From Muraenolepis orangiensis (lineage: Eukaryota > Chordata > Actinopteri > Gadiformes > Muraenolepididae): DNA of 64,000 bases. This document shows positions 22,391-34,680 of this stretch, one piece after another. Under the pieces are notes generated by a model. That model saw nothing but the letters and a program-made list of their open reading frames with translations, did not search any database and was not told where the DNA came from. Location: positions 47,501-111,500 of the forward strand of contig JANIIK010000745.1 of NCBI GenBank assembly GCA_027704905.1, in the 5' to 3' direction. How positions within the stretch are numbered: the stretch's first letter is position 1; each line of letters begins with the position of its first letter. The position numbers were made by a program, and so were the translations under genes.

Positions 22391-24040
22391 TCGAACTGTC
22401 CTTATATGAGTCTCTGTGTACATCAACTGCATTGTCCGTCCGTCCTTTTGATTTAGTCTACAACCGTTCATCCACTGGACTTCCCACTGAGCATTGCTCA
22501 TTGGCCAAGGCAGTGAAGTGTCGAGGGACGTGAAGTCGCTTGGATGCACGGTTCTGCGGAAAATGTGCGTCGAATTGTTGGGATGGGGGGGAACACTGTG
22601 ACGGAGCAGCAACCGTGGAAATGGGGAGTTGACCGGGAGTCCTGGGAGTGGACGTTACGGGGGGGGGGGGGTAGGATGTTTTGGGGTGATGAAGTGTTGA
22701 CGAGTGTTGTGCACGCTCTCTGAATAGAGCAAAAAGGAGACACCTTTGGACACTCACACAGCATGTTTAATTTGAGTAAACTTGGAATAAACGAAGCTAG
22801 GCACGACCGGCAAACGGACAAAACGTCAGACACCCGCTGGACAACGGCCACGCCCTCCAGTGCTCTGGTTTTGCCCTGGTTTTATAAGAAAGGCCTCAGA
22901 CACACCGTGAATGTGGTCCACACAACGTGACAGCCCTCCAACCCATTGTGTTGGCAGTCAATACTAACTTTGTGACAGTCACAATACATTGTCACAGAGG
23001 GGTGCTTCTGTTAAGTCTATGAATGCACTGCAAGCAATTACTGTATGTGGTACAATAACAACCATCCCCTGTCCACGGGGATATTCAATGGCAATTTGTT
23101 TCTGTTATTCCCAAACTAAACATACAATGGACTGAAAAAAACCACCTGGGCAGCCATTTTGTACCTTGAGCTGCCTTCATGCCCATCACTCAACCACAAC
23201 CTCTCCCTCAAGCCAGGCTAATCAGGAGGGAGCTTCCACTTTGAATGACATTAAGTCCACACATTGGCTCTATGGCTTCATTACTATAGGAATAAATGGA
23301 TGGTATTAGAACACTGCTGCAGACAAGACAAACAACGTGATGTCTATCCATAGGATTTAGAATGTCTCTCGCCAAGCAATGTTGTTTACTACTGTTAACA
23401 AACTAAATAAACAATGAGTTGGACATCAAATCACAGGAATGCTTGTGCTTCATAGCGCGGGCGTTAGCACTGCGGAGGCACCTGTGTTATGTCACATTGG
23501 ATGAGGCTCAATACACAATTACCACAAACTGATTCCATTGTGTTGTCGGTTATGAGCCACAGTGAACCGCACTCGGAGCGTTTTGTGTGCGCAAAAGGAA
23601 ACGATTGAATTGATCTTACTAATCTTTTAGGCATGGAGGCTTAACGACATCAACTGGTCCACTTCAACACTCACTGTGTACAAAAGATTGAACTATTTCT
23701 AACGTGAGGGGGGGGGGGGTTTGATTTGCCCCCCCCCCTAAGGCCCAGCGGTTCTGAGCCTCCTTGTTCTGTTGTAGTCTCCATCAGCATCAGAGGGCAA
23801 ACCGGCTGCTTTTGGGTTGGATTTGGCTGTTATTTGGGATTCAGAAGCGCCACATTGGGTTGGTCTACTTGTCTGGTCCGTGGCCCCAGAGGCTAAAGGA
23901 ATCCCATGCAATTCAATCTGTGCCTTTTCTAAAGCTGATCCATGATCCAAGCAACCGTGTGCATCTCATCTTCTGAGGAAGTGAACGTGAGCCGGTGTCC
24001 ACGTGCGATGTCTTGACACCAACGTCTCTCTCTATGTGAT
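22391..24040. other. Gene-free unique stretch with homopolymer G/C runs
   Basis: A G run lies at about 22659-22672, and a G run followed after about ten bases by a C run at 23707-23740. No gene-like frame was recognised; frames up to 117 codons here have no known motif. Confidence 0.55.
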
Positions 24041-24180
24041 GCTCAATGGTTATGGCTGCTTTTATAGAGCGCTTTTATCCTAAGCCATTTACAAGTCATG
24101 CCTCTTGGATCCCCCACAGCTGGGGATGGAACCAGCAACCTTCCGGCCGCTCTTCCTCCTGAGCTCTACTGCCGCCTTTG
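24041..24180 (-). mobile_element. Second tRNA-like SINE/repeat head
   Basis: On the minus strand ggcggcagtagagctcagg (box A-like) and, about 30 bp further, ggttgctggttccatcccc (box B-like) resemble a degenerate tRNA-derived head common in fish repeats. The body differs from the SINE at 21062. Confidence 0.5.
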
Positions 24181-26150
24181 TCCCCACATTTTACACATTG
24201 GATTAATCGCCAATTCTATGTTCATCTAGGATACCGTTTGGGGACAAACTAAGACAATTCAATATGTTAATTAATAGAGTTAGAAGAATAGAGTTAGAAG
24301 AATAGTTAGAATATGATGCTTTGTTTGATTGATTGATTGACAGGTTAATCTTTGATATAAAATAACCCACTGGGAAACAAATAAATGAGTGTAGGCCCGG
24401 CAGCTGAAGCAGGTGATCTCCGTCTGAGGGCTGTCCATCTGACTCACCGACCACTCCTCCTGATTGACTCACCAACCACTCCCCATCCACCTGACAGAGG
24501 GACGTTGTGCCCCCCGCTTGCTGTTGGGTGGCGATGACGCTGAAGTTATGCTACTGCTAGTTATGTCGTTCTCTTTGACTCGGATGCTATCGATGGTGCT
24601 GATGAAACCCACGGCAACCATTTAGTCAGACTGACTCAAACTGACTGAGAGACGAGGTCATTCCATATTACGTCCAAAAGTCTTTAGACCTTGTATAGAG
24701 ACTTGTTGGACCGCAAACTCTCTGTGTAGACACAAGCCAATAATAGCAGATTTAAGACTTGGCACCCTCTGGCCCCCACCAATCGTGTACGACTTAACAT
24801 CTGGCCTCACACCAAAGCCTGAATGTTATCAAAGTCCCCACCAGCCAGTTATCAACACACCCTTCAATTTGACACCGCAGGGAGAGGGAGGAGGAGGAGG
24901 AGGAGGATGGAGTATAGACGGAGCAGGAGGAAGAGGGCTCATTTATTACGCGGGCCCCTTGTTTTTAGCACTCTTGTTGCCTTGTTGAGTGTGAAAAAAG
25001 GTCGTTTTGCTCCTCTTAACACATTAGCATTTAAATAACATTATATCTGTGCCGAGTTCCCCCCGACAGCCTCCACTCTCTCCGCTGCTGTGGCCCGAGC
25101 CGGCAGTCGAAACAAACAAAGTAAAAAGATACTTAAAAAGTGCAAGAGAGGACCGTAGGTCAAAGACACATGACCTTGAGCCCAGAGGGGGAATAGAGTT
25201 GTGGCTTCAACCACAGCACCATTTGAAAATAGTTGTATTTTTGTATGCAGCACTAGGTGAACATTATTTCACCTTCATAATTCATTCAGAGTCACCAGAA
25301 TCCACGGGGAAATACAATCTGCCAAACAACTTCACATGCTCACGCTTGTTCTCCAACTCTGATCAAAGCCACAGGGCCACAGCATCTCATACATCTCAAG
25401 GGGAGCGAGGGCGGGGACAGGGAGCCATGCCCATGATTTCTTCCAAGAAAACATATGAAATCTCACAGGTAATAAATCAGATTTTCTGTAATAAAAAGCC
25501 AATCACAAAGAGACCAACCTTGTTGATTGTTGGTTGTCATGGTGTTAAGGCACTCAATGTCCCCAAACGACTCTGTCTAACGACTCTGCCCTAAGCCCTA
25601 ACCAAGGTAAGGTAAGGTCATTATCTTCAATTATCCGCCATGGGAAATTTGTATGGCAGCCGGCAGTAATACAATCATCATCCACAATCAACACACGCAC
25701 ACACCAATCAACACACACACACGTTACAGCACAACACATAGAATGACATGACAGCAAGGACACATGAGTTGCTAAATCCGTTCTGTCCGGCAGATTTTTA
25801 ATCTGCGACCAGATGGAAGCAACCTGAGCTCACTGATCAAGGGGAACCGACTCTGAACCCAACCGCAAGTACGCAAGGAGAGCCGGAAGTGTGCTTCAAA
25901 AAGGTCCTTCAGATGATAGCCGGCCATCTAGAATGATGCGGTGATGATAAAACATTCAGCATCATCAATATAATGTTTCTCTTTTCAAAAAGTCTATCCC
26001 CTTTATATCAATATTTAAAGAAAACATTTCTCCATTGCAGAGTAGGGAGGTTCAGGAGGTTTTTACAAACATCCCCCGTTGGCTTAAACTCAGTAGTCAG
26101 TACTCAGTCCTAAAGAGAAACAGACATAAGAATATAATCTGGCACATCGT
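24181..26150. other. Gene-free stretch
   Basis: Contains a short GGA-rich tract (about 24883-24910) and short CA tracts near 25690-25725. An antisense LINE/SINE-like 3' segment may lie at 25785-25900 (gttctgtccggcagattttt), not confirmed. No gene recognised. Confidence 0.5.
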
Positions 26151-26156
26151 CCATTA

Positions 26157-26530
26157 GTCTATATCTATTTAAAACAAATACATCCATGGTTAATAGTCTT
26201 TATCTATTTAAAACAAATACATCCATGGTTAATAGTCTTTATCTATTTAAAACAAATACATCCATGGTTAATAGTCTTTATCTATTTAAAACAAATACAT
26301 CCATGGTTAATAGTCTTTATCTATTTAAAACAAATACATCCATGGTTATTAGTCTATATCTAATTAAAACACATACTGTACATCCATGGTTATTTGTCTA
26401 TTTCTAATTAAAACACATACAGTACATCCATGGTTATTAGTCTATATTTAAAACGTATACATCCATGGTTATTTGTCTATATCTAATTAAAACACATACT
26501 GTACATCCATGCCAATGAGTCAATAATCTA
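26157..26530. repeat. 39-bp tandem repeat
   Basis: About nine copies of a 39-bp unit (tacatccatggttaatagtc, then tttatctatttaaaacaaa); the first five are nearly identical and the later ones diverged (acacatactgta variants). Confidence 0.95.
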
Positions 26531-26644
26531 ATTGAAACCCTATTGGGAGTAATGGATCCATTGTACTTGTTGGATCTGGCAAATACTAATCTTGAATCTT
26601 GAATCTAGTCAACTAAATGACTGGAAATTGTGTTGTGCATGAGT

Positions 26645-28822
26645 CACTAACCCCCCTCCTCTTTATCACCCACCAGCCTCTTCATCACTCGCCACCCCCC
26701 TCTTCATCACTAACCACCCTCCTCTTTATCACTTACCACCCTCCTCTTCATCACCCCTTTTCATCACCCACCACCCTCCTCTTTATCACCCACCACCCTC
26801 CTCTTCATCACTCGCCAGCCTCCTCTTCATCACTCGCCACCCCCCTCTTCATCACTAACCCCCCTCCTCTTTATCACCCACCAGCCTCCTCTTCATCACT
26901 CGCCACCCCCCTCTTCATCACTAACCCCCCTCCTCTTTATCACCCACCAGCCTCCTCTTCATCACTCGCCACCCCCCTCTTCATCACTCACCACCCTCCT
27001 CTTTATCACCCACCAGCCTCCTCTTCATCACTCGCCACCCCCCTCTTCATCACTAACCCCCCTCCTCTTTATCACCCACCAGCCTCTTCATCACTCGCCA
27101 CCCCCCTCTTCATCACTAACCACCCTCCTCTTTATCACTTACCACCCTCCTCTTCATCACCCCTCTTCATCACCCACCACCCTCCTCTTTATCACCCACC
27201 ACCCTCCTCTTCATCACTCGCCAGCCTCCTCTTCATCACTCGCCACCCCCCTCTTCATCACTAACCCCCCTCCTCTTTATCACCCACCAGCCTCCTCTTC
27301 ATCACTCGCCACCCCCCTCTTCATCACTAACCCCCCTCCTCTTTATCACCCACCAGCCTCTTCATCACTCGCCACCCCCCTCTTCATCACTAACCACCCT
27401 CCTCTTTATCACTTACCACCCTCCTCTTCATCACCCCTCTTCATCACCCACCACCCTCCTCTTTATCACCCACCACCCTCCACTTCATCACTCGCCACCC
27501 CCCTCTTCATCACTCGCTACCCCCCTCTTCATCACCCACCACCCTCCTCTTTATCACCCACCACCCTCCTCTTCATCACTCGCCACCCCCCTCTTCATCA
27601 CTAACCACCCTCCTCTTCATCACCCACCACCCTCCTCTTTATCACCCACCACCCTCCTCTTCATCACTCGCCACCCCCCTCTTCATCACTCGCCACCCCC
27701 CTCTTCATCACTAACCACCCTCCTCTTCATCACTCATCTTCATCACTCACCACCCTCCTCTTCGTCACTCACCACCCTCCTCTTCATCACTCACCACCCT
27801 CCTCTTCATCACTAACAACCCTCCTCTTCATCACTAACCACCCTCCTCTTCATCACTCCTCGGCAACCAACCACCCTCCTCTTCACCCTCCTTTTCGTCA
27901 CTCACCACCCTCCTCTTCGTCACTCACCACCCTCCTCTTCGTCACTCACCACCCTCCTCTTCGTCACTCACCACCCTCCTCTTCATCACTAACAACCCTC
28001 CTCTTCATCACTAACCACCCTCCTCTTCATCACTCCTCTTCATCACTCACCACCCTCCTCTTTATCACCCACCAGCCTCCTCTTCATCACTCGCCACCCC
28101 CCTCTTCATCACTAACCACCCTCCTCTTCATCACTCACCACGCTCCTCTTCATCACCCACAAACCTCCTCTTCATCACTCACCACCCTCCTATTCATCAA
28201 TCACCACCCTCCTCTTGGTCACTCCTCTTCATCACTAACAACCCTCATTTTCATCACTCGCCACCCCCCTCTTCATCACTAACCACCCTCCTCTTCATCA
28301 CTCACCACGCTCCTCTTCATCACCCACAAACCTCCTCTTCATCACTCACCACCCTCCTATTCATCAATCACCACCCTCCTCTTGGTCACTCCTCTTCATC
28401 ACTAACAACCCTCATTTTCATCACTCACCACCCTCCTCTTCATCACTCACCACCCTCCTCTTTATCACCCACCAGCCTCCTCTTCATCACTCGCCACCCC
28501 CCTCTTCATCACTCACCACCCTCCTCTTTATCACCCACCAGCCTCCTCTTCATCACTCGCCACCCCCCTCTTCATCACTAACCCCCCTCCTCTTTATCAC
28601 CCACCAGCCTCTTCATCACTCGCCACCCCCCTCTTCATCACTAACCACCCTCCTCTTTATCACTTACCACCCTCCTCTTCATCACCCCTCTTCATCACCC
28701 ACCACCCTCCTCTTTATCACCCACCACCCCCCTCTTCATCACTAACCACCCTCCTCTTCATCACCCACCACCCTCCTCTTCATCACTAACCACCCTCCTC
28801 TTCATCACTCACCACCCTCCTC
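26645..28822. repeat. 2.2-kb CT-rich minisatellite with higher-order blocks
   Basis: The basic words are cctcttcatcactcgccacc and cctcctctttatcacccacc, about 20-24 bp. Blocks of roughly 330 bp recur (for example the series starting at 26861, 27261 and 28556, and a 28110-28235 block repeated at about 28277-28410). The frames are a repeat artefact. Confidence 0.93.
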
Positions 28823-29628
28823 ATTGGGCTCTTACTACACCAGAGGGCTTTACCATCACATTTAGCTCCTTTTGAAAAGGACAACACATCATGTTCACCT
28901 CACTGGATTATGGAACACAACGTCATGAACACCAATCCAACATCATACTTTAATAACGCTTCAAAAAAGGATTTAAAGGAAACAATCCCATGTGATTAAT
29001 AATGCTTCAAAGAATCAAAGGAAACAACATGAACATGTGATATTTAGCTGGTCAGACCATGAAAGAACATCCAATGCATGACTCCCTTTCAGCTCTGAGA
29101 ACACATCTTCATCTCCACCACAAACATCATATTGAATACAACAGTCTTCTAGAACGTGTTAAAGAGAAAGTTCAACCATTTAAAACATCATATTGAATAC
29201 AACAGTCTTCTAGAACGTGTTAAAGAGAAAGTTCAACCATTTAAAACATTATATTGAATACAACAGTCTTCTAGAACGTGTTAAAGAGAAAGTTAAACCA
29301 TTTAAAACATTATATTGCATGAAGCAGTTTTTGCGAACCTTTTAAAAAGAAAAGTTCAGGAATTTTTAGCGATCAAAATGAACCCCCTGGGGTCCATCCG
29401 TGACCCAGTGGTAGGACCCATGGTGGTAGATCACCTCCTCTGACCCCTGACCTCTGAAACTGCTCTCTGGCCATTTGGGGCCTTAAGGGAGAAACCCCCA
29501 CTCACCCCCCGTGTGTGTGTGTGTGTATAGTGTATACTGTGTGTGTGTGTGTGTGTGTGTGTACAGTATAAAAATGTGTTTCTGTGTACACTATATAAAT
29601 GTGTGTGTGTGTGTGTGTGTGTGTGTTG
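28823..29628. other. NLR 3' flank: 61-bp tandem repeat and TG tracts
   Basis: attgaatacaacagtcttct recurs at 29131, 29192 and 29253, a 61-bp unit in three copies with a decayed fourth. TG tracts lie at 29510-29560 and 29600-29625, the latter directly after the NLR stop codon in transcription order. The 3' UTR and poly(A) site of the NLR gene must lie in this region but I cannot place them. Confidence 0.7.
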
Positions 29629-30179
29629 CTACAACCGACACAGAGACACTGAGGAACCATAATCCCCCTCTAACCTAAACCCAGGGAGGAGGTCCTCCTG
29701 GGTGAATGTGGACTGGAAGGTGTGGATGAGTGTCAGTGTGTCTGAGGACCCTCCTCCATCTGGGGACACTCTGTAGAAGGAGAGAGAGCCAGCAGGTCGG
29801 TTCACATACACTCCTACTCTGTTAGAGGAGGGGAAATGTATGACTGTTCTACTACCGTTGTACAGGACAGAGTAATGACCATCATGACAATAAAGACTCC
29901 AGGACTTGATGTTGAATCCAAGCCTGCTGTCATAACCCCGTCCTCTCCTTGTGATTCCTCTGTATGTCACTCCTATACCAACATCTCCTTCCCTCTCCAC
30001 CTCCCAGTAACAGTGGTCAGTCAGACCCTCTCTACACAACACCTGGGGACAGGAGTCAAATCTCTCTGGGTGATCAGGATACTTCTCCTTCTCTCTAACC
30101 CTCATCACCTTCCTGTTGTCCTCAGACAGAGAGAGTCCTCTCCAGGCTGTGTTTGGGTCCAGTGTGAGTTCACACCCAT
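29629..30179 (-). CDS. NLR gene terminal exon: PRY-SPRY (B30.2) domain
   Basis: Minus strand, acceptor ag at 30181-30180 after gttctccatc. The split codon T|AT gives Tyr, then GCELTLDPNTAWRGLSLSED, CPQVLCREGLTDHCYWEVER, IGVTYRGITRRGRGYDSRL, SWSLYCHDGHYSVLYNGS, RVGVYVNRPAGSLSFYRVS, FTQEDLLPGFRLEGDYG and VSLCRL, with stop TAG at 29631-29629. C-terminal B30.2 domains are a hallmark of one large fish NLR group and are thought to add ligand recognition. The exon is most similar to the TRIM B30.2 exon at 8782-9338 in this window, including the bases around the acceptor and after the stop. Confidence 0.92.
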
Positions 30180-30466
30180 CTGATGGAGAACAAGACATGA
30201 TTAGTCTGCTGAACTGTTGTTGTTGTTCCTAGAAACTGAGCCCAGACAGTAGTTTGTGTTCTCCTGATGTTCTATATTGATAAGATACATGATGTATCTA
30301 ATCAATATTAATATTGATAAGATACATGATGTATCTAATTAATATTAATATTGATGAGATCCATCCTGTTCATTCCCAGCAGGACGTCACCTCCTGCTGT
30401 GTGGATGGACCTTCCATCTAAAGAGTGAGTGTGTGTTGTGATGACTCAAACTAAACAGACACTCAC

Positions 30467-30513
30467 ACTTCTTTAGACCTGGTTTCAGCCTCCATCCTCC
30501 ACCGTGCTCCACC
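30467..30513 (-). CDS. NLR 47-bp linker exon between LRRs and B30.2
   Basis: After an acceptor (ttccccccag) the exon encodes RVEHGGGWRLKPGLKK and one base of the next Tyr codon, then donor gtgagtgtct. It joins AG|G from the last LRR exon and T|AT to the B30.2 exon in phase. VEHGG...KPGLKKY is the standard bridge in fish NLR proteins. The last bases (tctaaagaagt) and the intron after them match the TRIM donor at 6741-6752. Confidence 0.88.
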
Positions 30514-30680
30514 CTGGGGGGAACAAAGAGAGAGCAGTTGAAACATTCACACTCATGATCTGCTGGATCATCACTTTGTACACATGAGTTACAGCCGCCT
30601 TGGTAAACCACTTCATCTAGCGGCTGGTTGAATCCTTGTAGGAGACACGGTCCCTGAGAGGTGAGCTGTCCTCTCCGTAC

Positions 30681-30854
30681 CTGAGAGTGTCCAGTCTCCA
30701 GCGTGGATCCTCCAGTCCAGCAGAGAGCAGCGTAACTCCTGAGTCTCCTGGGTGATTGTAGCTCAGGTCCAGCTCTCTCAGACGGGAGGGGTTGGAGCTC
30801 AGAGCTGAGGCCAGAGAAGAACAGCCTTCCTGTGAGACCATACAGGCAGACAAC
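30681..30854 (-). CDS. NLR LRR exon 5 (174 bp)
   Basis: Acceptor gtgtgtgcag, donor gtacggag. It encodes one leucine-rich repeat pair: RLSACMVSQEGCSSLASALS, SNPSRLRELDLSYNHPGDSG, VTLLSAGLEDPRWRLDTL. Exactly 58 codons with phase 2 at both ends, so it can be gained or lost without shifting the frame. It is clearly diverged from the four other LRR exons, and a CA repeat lies just upstream in the intron (30857-30950). Confidence 0.9.
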
Positions 30855-30898
<44 letters not shown>

Positions 30899-31076
30899 AC
30901 AAACACATGCACAAACACACACACACACACATACACACACACGCACAAACACTATTTACTACTATTTACACTATATTTAGATGTGTGAATTGTTACTTTT
31001 ATGGCTGTAAACCAGTAGAATGTCTTCTGATATCAAACCCTGTGCTGTAAGTGTTTGTTCATTGAGTCCAACTGAC

Positions 31077-31250
31077 CTGAGAGTCTCCAGTGTACAGTGT
31101 GGACTCCCCAGTCCAGCAGAGAGCAGCTTCACTCCTGAATCCTGCAGGTCGTTGGTACTCAGGTCCAGCTCTCTCAGACTGGAGGAGTTGGAGCTGAGAA
31201 CTGAGGCCAGAGCTTCACAGCATCTCTCTGACAGATGACAGCCATTCAGC
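31077..31250 (-). CDS. NLR LRR exon 4 (174 bp)
   Basis: Acceptor gtgtgaag, donor gtcagttg. Encodes LLNGCHLSERCCEALASVLS, SNSSSLRELDLSTNDLQDSG, VKLLSAGLGSPHCTLETL. It is apparently identical in protein to LRR exons 1-3. It lies in the first of two 1,686-bp tandem blocks; the region 31018-32703 recurs at 32704-34389. Confidence 0.9.
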
Positions 31251-31917
31251 CTTCACACAACATCAACAGGAACATGTTAGGAACTGTGTTGAAAGGGCTT
31301 ATTAGAATTAAAACCACTTAAAACCACAAGTATTCACAAATATGAATAGGCTAGGGAAAAACCCAGTTGTGGTGTTTCCTGGTATAATACCCAGTTGTTA
31401 CTGGACTTCCTACTGAAGTGGTGCTGTTACTAGTGGTTCACAATCCAAATGTTGTTTAGAAAATAAAATATTAAAATAGGCTCCTTCCTATAGCCTGCTC
31501 CCAGCTCATATGTTTTGCATATTATTATAACTTTAATATTCTAGTATAATGTATGCTGTATTGTAATACATGCTATTATTGAACCTACATATATGTTTTG
31601 TATATTATAGAACTTGAAATTGTACTTTTATGGATGTAAATCAAGATTCAAGAGATGTATTTGCCATTTGCAACAAGTACAATATAATGCTTACTCCCCA
31701 TTCCCTCCTGAAGTATGAATTTATAAAACACTATACTATAAAATACTATACACAGTAAAAATGACAATACAAATAACTATAAAGTGACTAATGGATGATA
31801 TGTACATGTGTTGAATTTGACCTAAAGCATAAAAAAGCATTTTAAAGTGCTAGTAGTGCAGCAGCATCATGAATACAGTGCAGTACAGTAACTGTGATGA
31901 GTCCAGAAAGTCCAGCT

Positions 31918-32512
31918 CAGTATGACAGAGTAATGTTAATGACATGTTATGATAGTGTAATGTTAATGACATGTTATGATAGTTTAATGTTACTGATATG
32001 TTATGATAGTGTAATGTTAATGACATGTTATGATAGTGTAATGTAAATGACATGTTATGATAGTGTAATGTTACTGACATGTTATGATAGTGTAATGTAA
32101 ATGACATGTTATGATACTGTAATGTTAATGACATGTTATGATAGTGTGTTGTTAATGACAATGTTATGATAATGTAATGTTAATGACAACATTATGATAG
32201 TGTAATGTTAATGACAATGTTATGATAGTGTAACGTTAATGACAATGTTATGATAGTGTAACGTTAATGAAATTGTTATGATAGTGTAATGTTACTGACA
32301 TGTTATGATAGTGTAATGTAAATGACATGTTATGATACTGTAATGTTAATGACATGTTATGATAGTGTAATGTTACTGACAATGTTATGATAGTGTAATG
32401 TAAATGATAATGTTATGACAGTGCAATGTTAATGACAATGTTATGATAGTGTAATGTTAATGATAATCTTATGATAGTGTAATGTTAATGACATGTTATG
32501 ATAGTGGCAGCA
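31918..32512. repeat. 27-28-bp intronic minisatellite (block 1)
   Basis: About 22 copies of gttatgatagtgtaatgtta plus atgacat/atgacaat. The 27-bp version is nine codons long, giving meaningless open frames on both strands. Confidence 0.95.
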
Positions 32513-32762
32513 CTCCTAGCAGGTCAGTAGGTCACTGCCTGTGGATATGAACTACCCTTAAACCTGGTAGTCCTTGTACGGATGCTGCAGAACCAGCGAC
32601 CAGACGGTAGGGGGAGAAGAGATGGTTTCCAGGGTGGTTGCGGTCCTTAGTGATGGAGATGGTCACCTGGTTCTAAAGATCTCCTCAATGCATGGAATCA
32701 GTTGAATGTCTTCTGGTATCAAAGCCTGTGCTGTAAGTGTTTGCTCATTGAGTCCAACTGAC

Positions 32763-32936
32763 CTGAGAGTCTCCAGTGTACAGTGTGGACTCCCCAGTCC
32801 AGCAGAGAGCAGCTTCACTCCTGAATCCTGCAGGTCGTTGGTACTCAGGTCCAGCTCTCTCAGACTGGAGGAGTTGGAGCTGAGAACTGAGGCCAGAGCT
32901 TCACAGCATCTCTCTGACAGATGACAGCCATTCAGC
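32763..32936 (-). CDS. NLR LRR exon 3 (174 bp)
   Basis: Same exon as at 31077-31250, offset 1,686 bp, with intact acceptor (gtgtgaag) and donor (gtcagttg). It encodes the same LRR peptide (LNGCHLSERCCEALASVLS ... CTLETL). Phase 2/2. Confidence 0.9.
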
Positions 32937-33603
32937 CTTCACACAACATCAACAGGAACATGTTAGGAACTGTGTTGAAAGGGCTTATTAGAATTAAAAC
33001 CACTTAAAACCACAAGTATTCACAAATATGAATAGGCTAGGGAAAAACCCAGTTGTGGTGTTTCCTGGTATAATACCCAGTTGTTACTGGACTTCCTACT
33101 GAAGTGGTGCTGTTACTAGTGGTTCACAATCCAAATGTTGTTTAGAAAATAAAATATTAAAATAGGCTCCTTCCTATAGCCTGCTCCCAGCTCATATGTT
33201 TTGCATATTATTATAACTTTAATATTCTAGTATAATGTATGCTGTATTGTAATACATGCTATTATTGAACCTACATATATGTTTTGTATATTATAGAACT
33301 TGAAATTGTACTTTTATGGATGTAAATCAAGATTCAAGAGATGTATTTGCCATTTGCAACAAGTACAATATAATGCTTACTCCCCATTCCCTCCTGAAGT
33401 ATGAATTTATAAAACACTATACTATAAAATACTATACACAGTAAAAATGACAATACAAATAACTATAAAGTGACTAATGGATGATATGTACATGTGTTGA
33501 ATTTGACCTAAAGCATAAAAAAGCATTTTAAAGTGCTAGTAGTGCAGCAGCATCATGAATACAGTGCAGTACAGTAACTGTGATGAGTCCAGAAAGTCCA
33601 GCT

Positions 33604-34198
33604 CAGTATGACAGAGTAATGTTAATGACATGTTAAGATAGTGTAATGTTAATGACATGTTATGATAGTTTAATGTTACTGATATGTTATGATAGTGTAA
33701 TGTTAATGACATGTTATGATAGTGTAATGTAAATGACATGTTATGATAGTGTAATGTTACTGACATGTTATGATAGTGTAATGTAAATGACATGTTATGA
33801 TACTGTAATGTTAATGACATGTTATGATAGTGTGTTGTTAATGACAATGTTATGATAATGTAATGTTAATGACAACATTATGATAGTGTAATGTTAATGA
33901 CAATGTTATGATAGTGTAACGTTAATGACAATGTTATGATAGTGTAACGTTAATGAAATTGTTATGATAGTGTAATGTTACTGACATGTTATGATAGTGT
34001 AATGTAAATGACATGTTATGATACTGTAATGTTAATGACATGTTATGATAGTGTAATGTTACTGACAATGTTATGATAGTGTAATGTAAATGATAATGTT
34101 ATGACAGTGCAATGTTAATGACAATGTTATGATAGTGTAATGTTAATGATAATCTTATGATAGTGTAATGTTAATGACATGTTATGATAGTGGCAGCA
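33604..34198. repeat. 27-28-bp intronic minisatellite (block 2)
   Basis: Copy-for-copy counterpart of 31918-32512 within the second 1,686-bp block. Confidence 0.95.
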
Positions 34199-34448
34199 CT
34201 CCTAGCAGGTCAGTAGGTCACTGCCTGTGGATATGAACTACCCTTAAACCTGGTAGTCCTTGTACGGATGCTGCAGAACCAGCGACCAGACGGTAGGGGG
34301 AGAAGAGATGGTTTCCAGGGTGGTTGCGGTCCTTAGTGATGGAGATGGTCACCTGGTTCTAAAGATCTCCTCAATGCATGGAATCAGTTGAATGTCTTCT
34401 GGTATCAAAGCCTGTGCTGTAAGTGTTTGCTCATTGAGTCCAACTGAC

Positions 34449-34622
34449 CTGAGAGTCTCCAGTGTACAGTGTGGACTCCCCAGTCCAGCAGAGAGCAGCT
34501 TCACTCCTGAATCCTGCAGGTCGTTGGTACTCAGGTCCAGCTCTCTCAGACTGGAGGAGTTGGAGCTGAGAACTGAGGCCAGAGCTTCACAGCATCTCTC
34601 TGACAGATGACAGCCATTCAGC
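34449..34622 (-). CDS. NLR LRR exon 2 (174 bp)
   Basis: Third occurrence of the exon, a further 1,686 bp along, with intact splice sites and phase 2/2. On the intron side homology with the blocks to the left breaks at about 34680 (gaatttaaaccacttcag). Confidence 0.9.
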
Positions 34623-34680
34623 CTTCACACAACATCAACAGGAACATGTTAGGAACTGTGTTGAAAGGCCTTATTAGAAT

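Larger units (their letters stand above)
31018..34680. repeat. 1,686-bp tandem segmental duplication carrying an LRR exon
   Basis: 31018-32703 and 32704-34389 align at a constant offset of 1,686 bp with only a few differences seen (for example catgttatgatag versus catgttaagatag near 31945/33631). A third, partial copy runs from 34390 to about 34680. Each block holds one LRR exon, about 670 bp of AT-rich intron and a minisatellite of about 600 bp. Confidence 0.93.

Noticed and set aside
22458..22851. Minus-strand frames of 99 and 117 codons in the unique region
   Set aside because: No recognisable motif, no splice or start context, and overlapping frames on the same strand of similar length.
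26645..28822. Regular array that could be mistaken for a CRISPR
   Set aside because: Contiguous degenerate units with no unique spacers, in a vertebrate genome with spliced genes.
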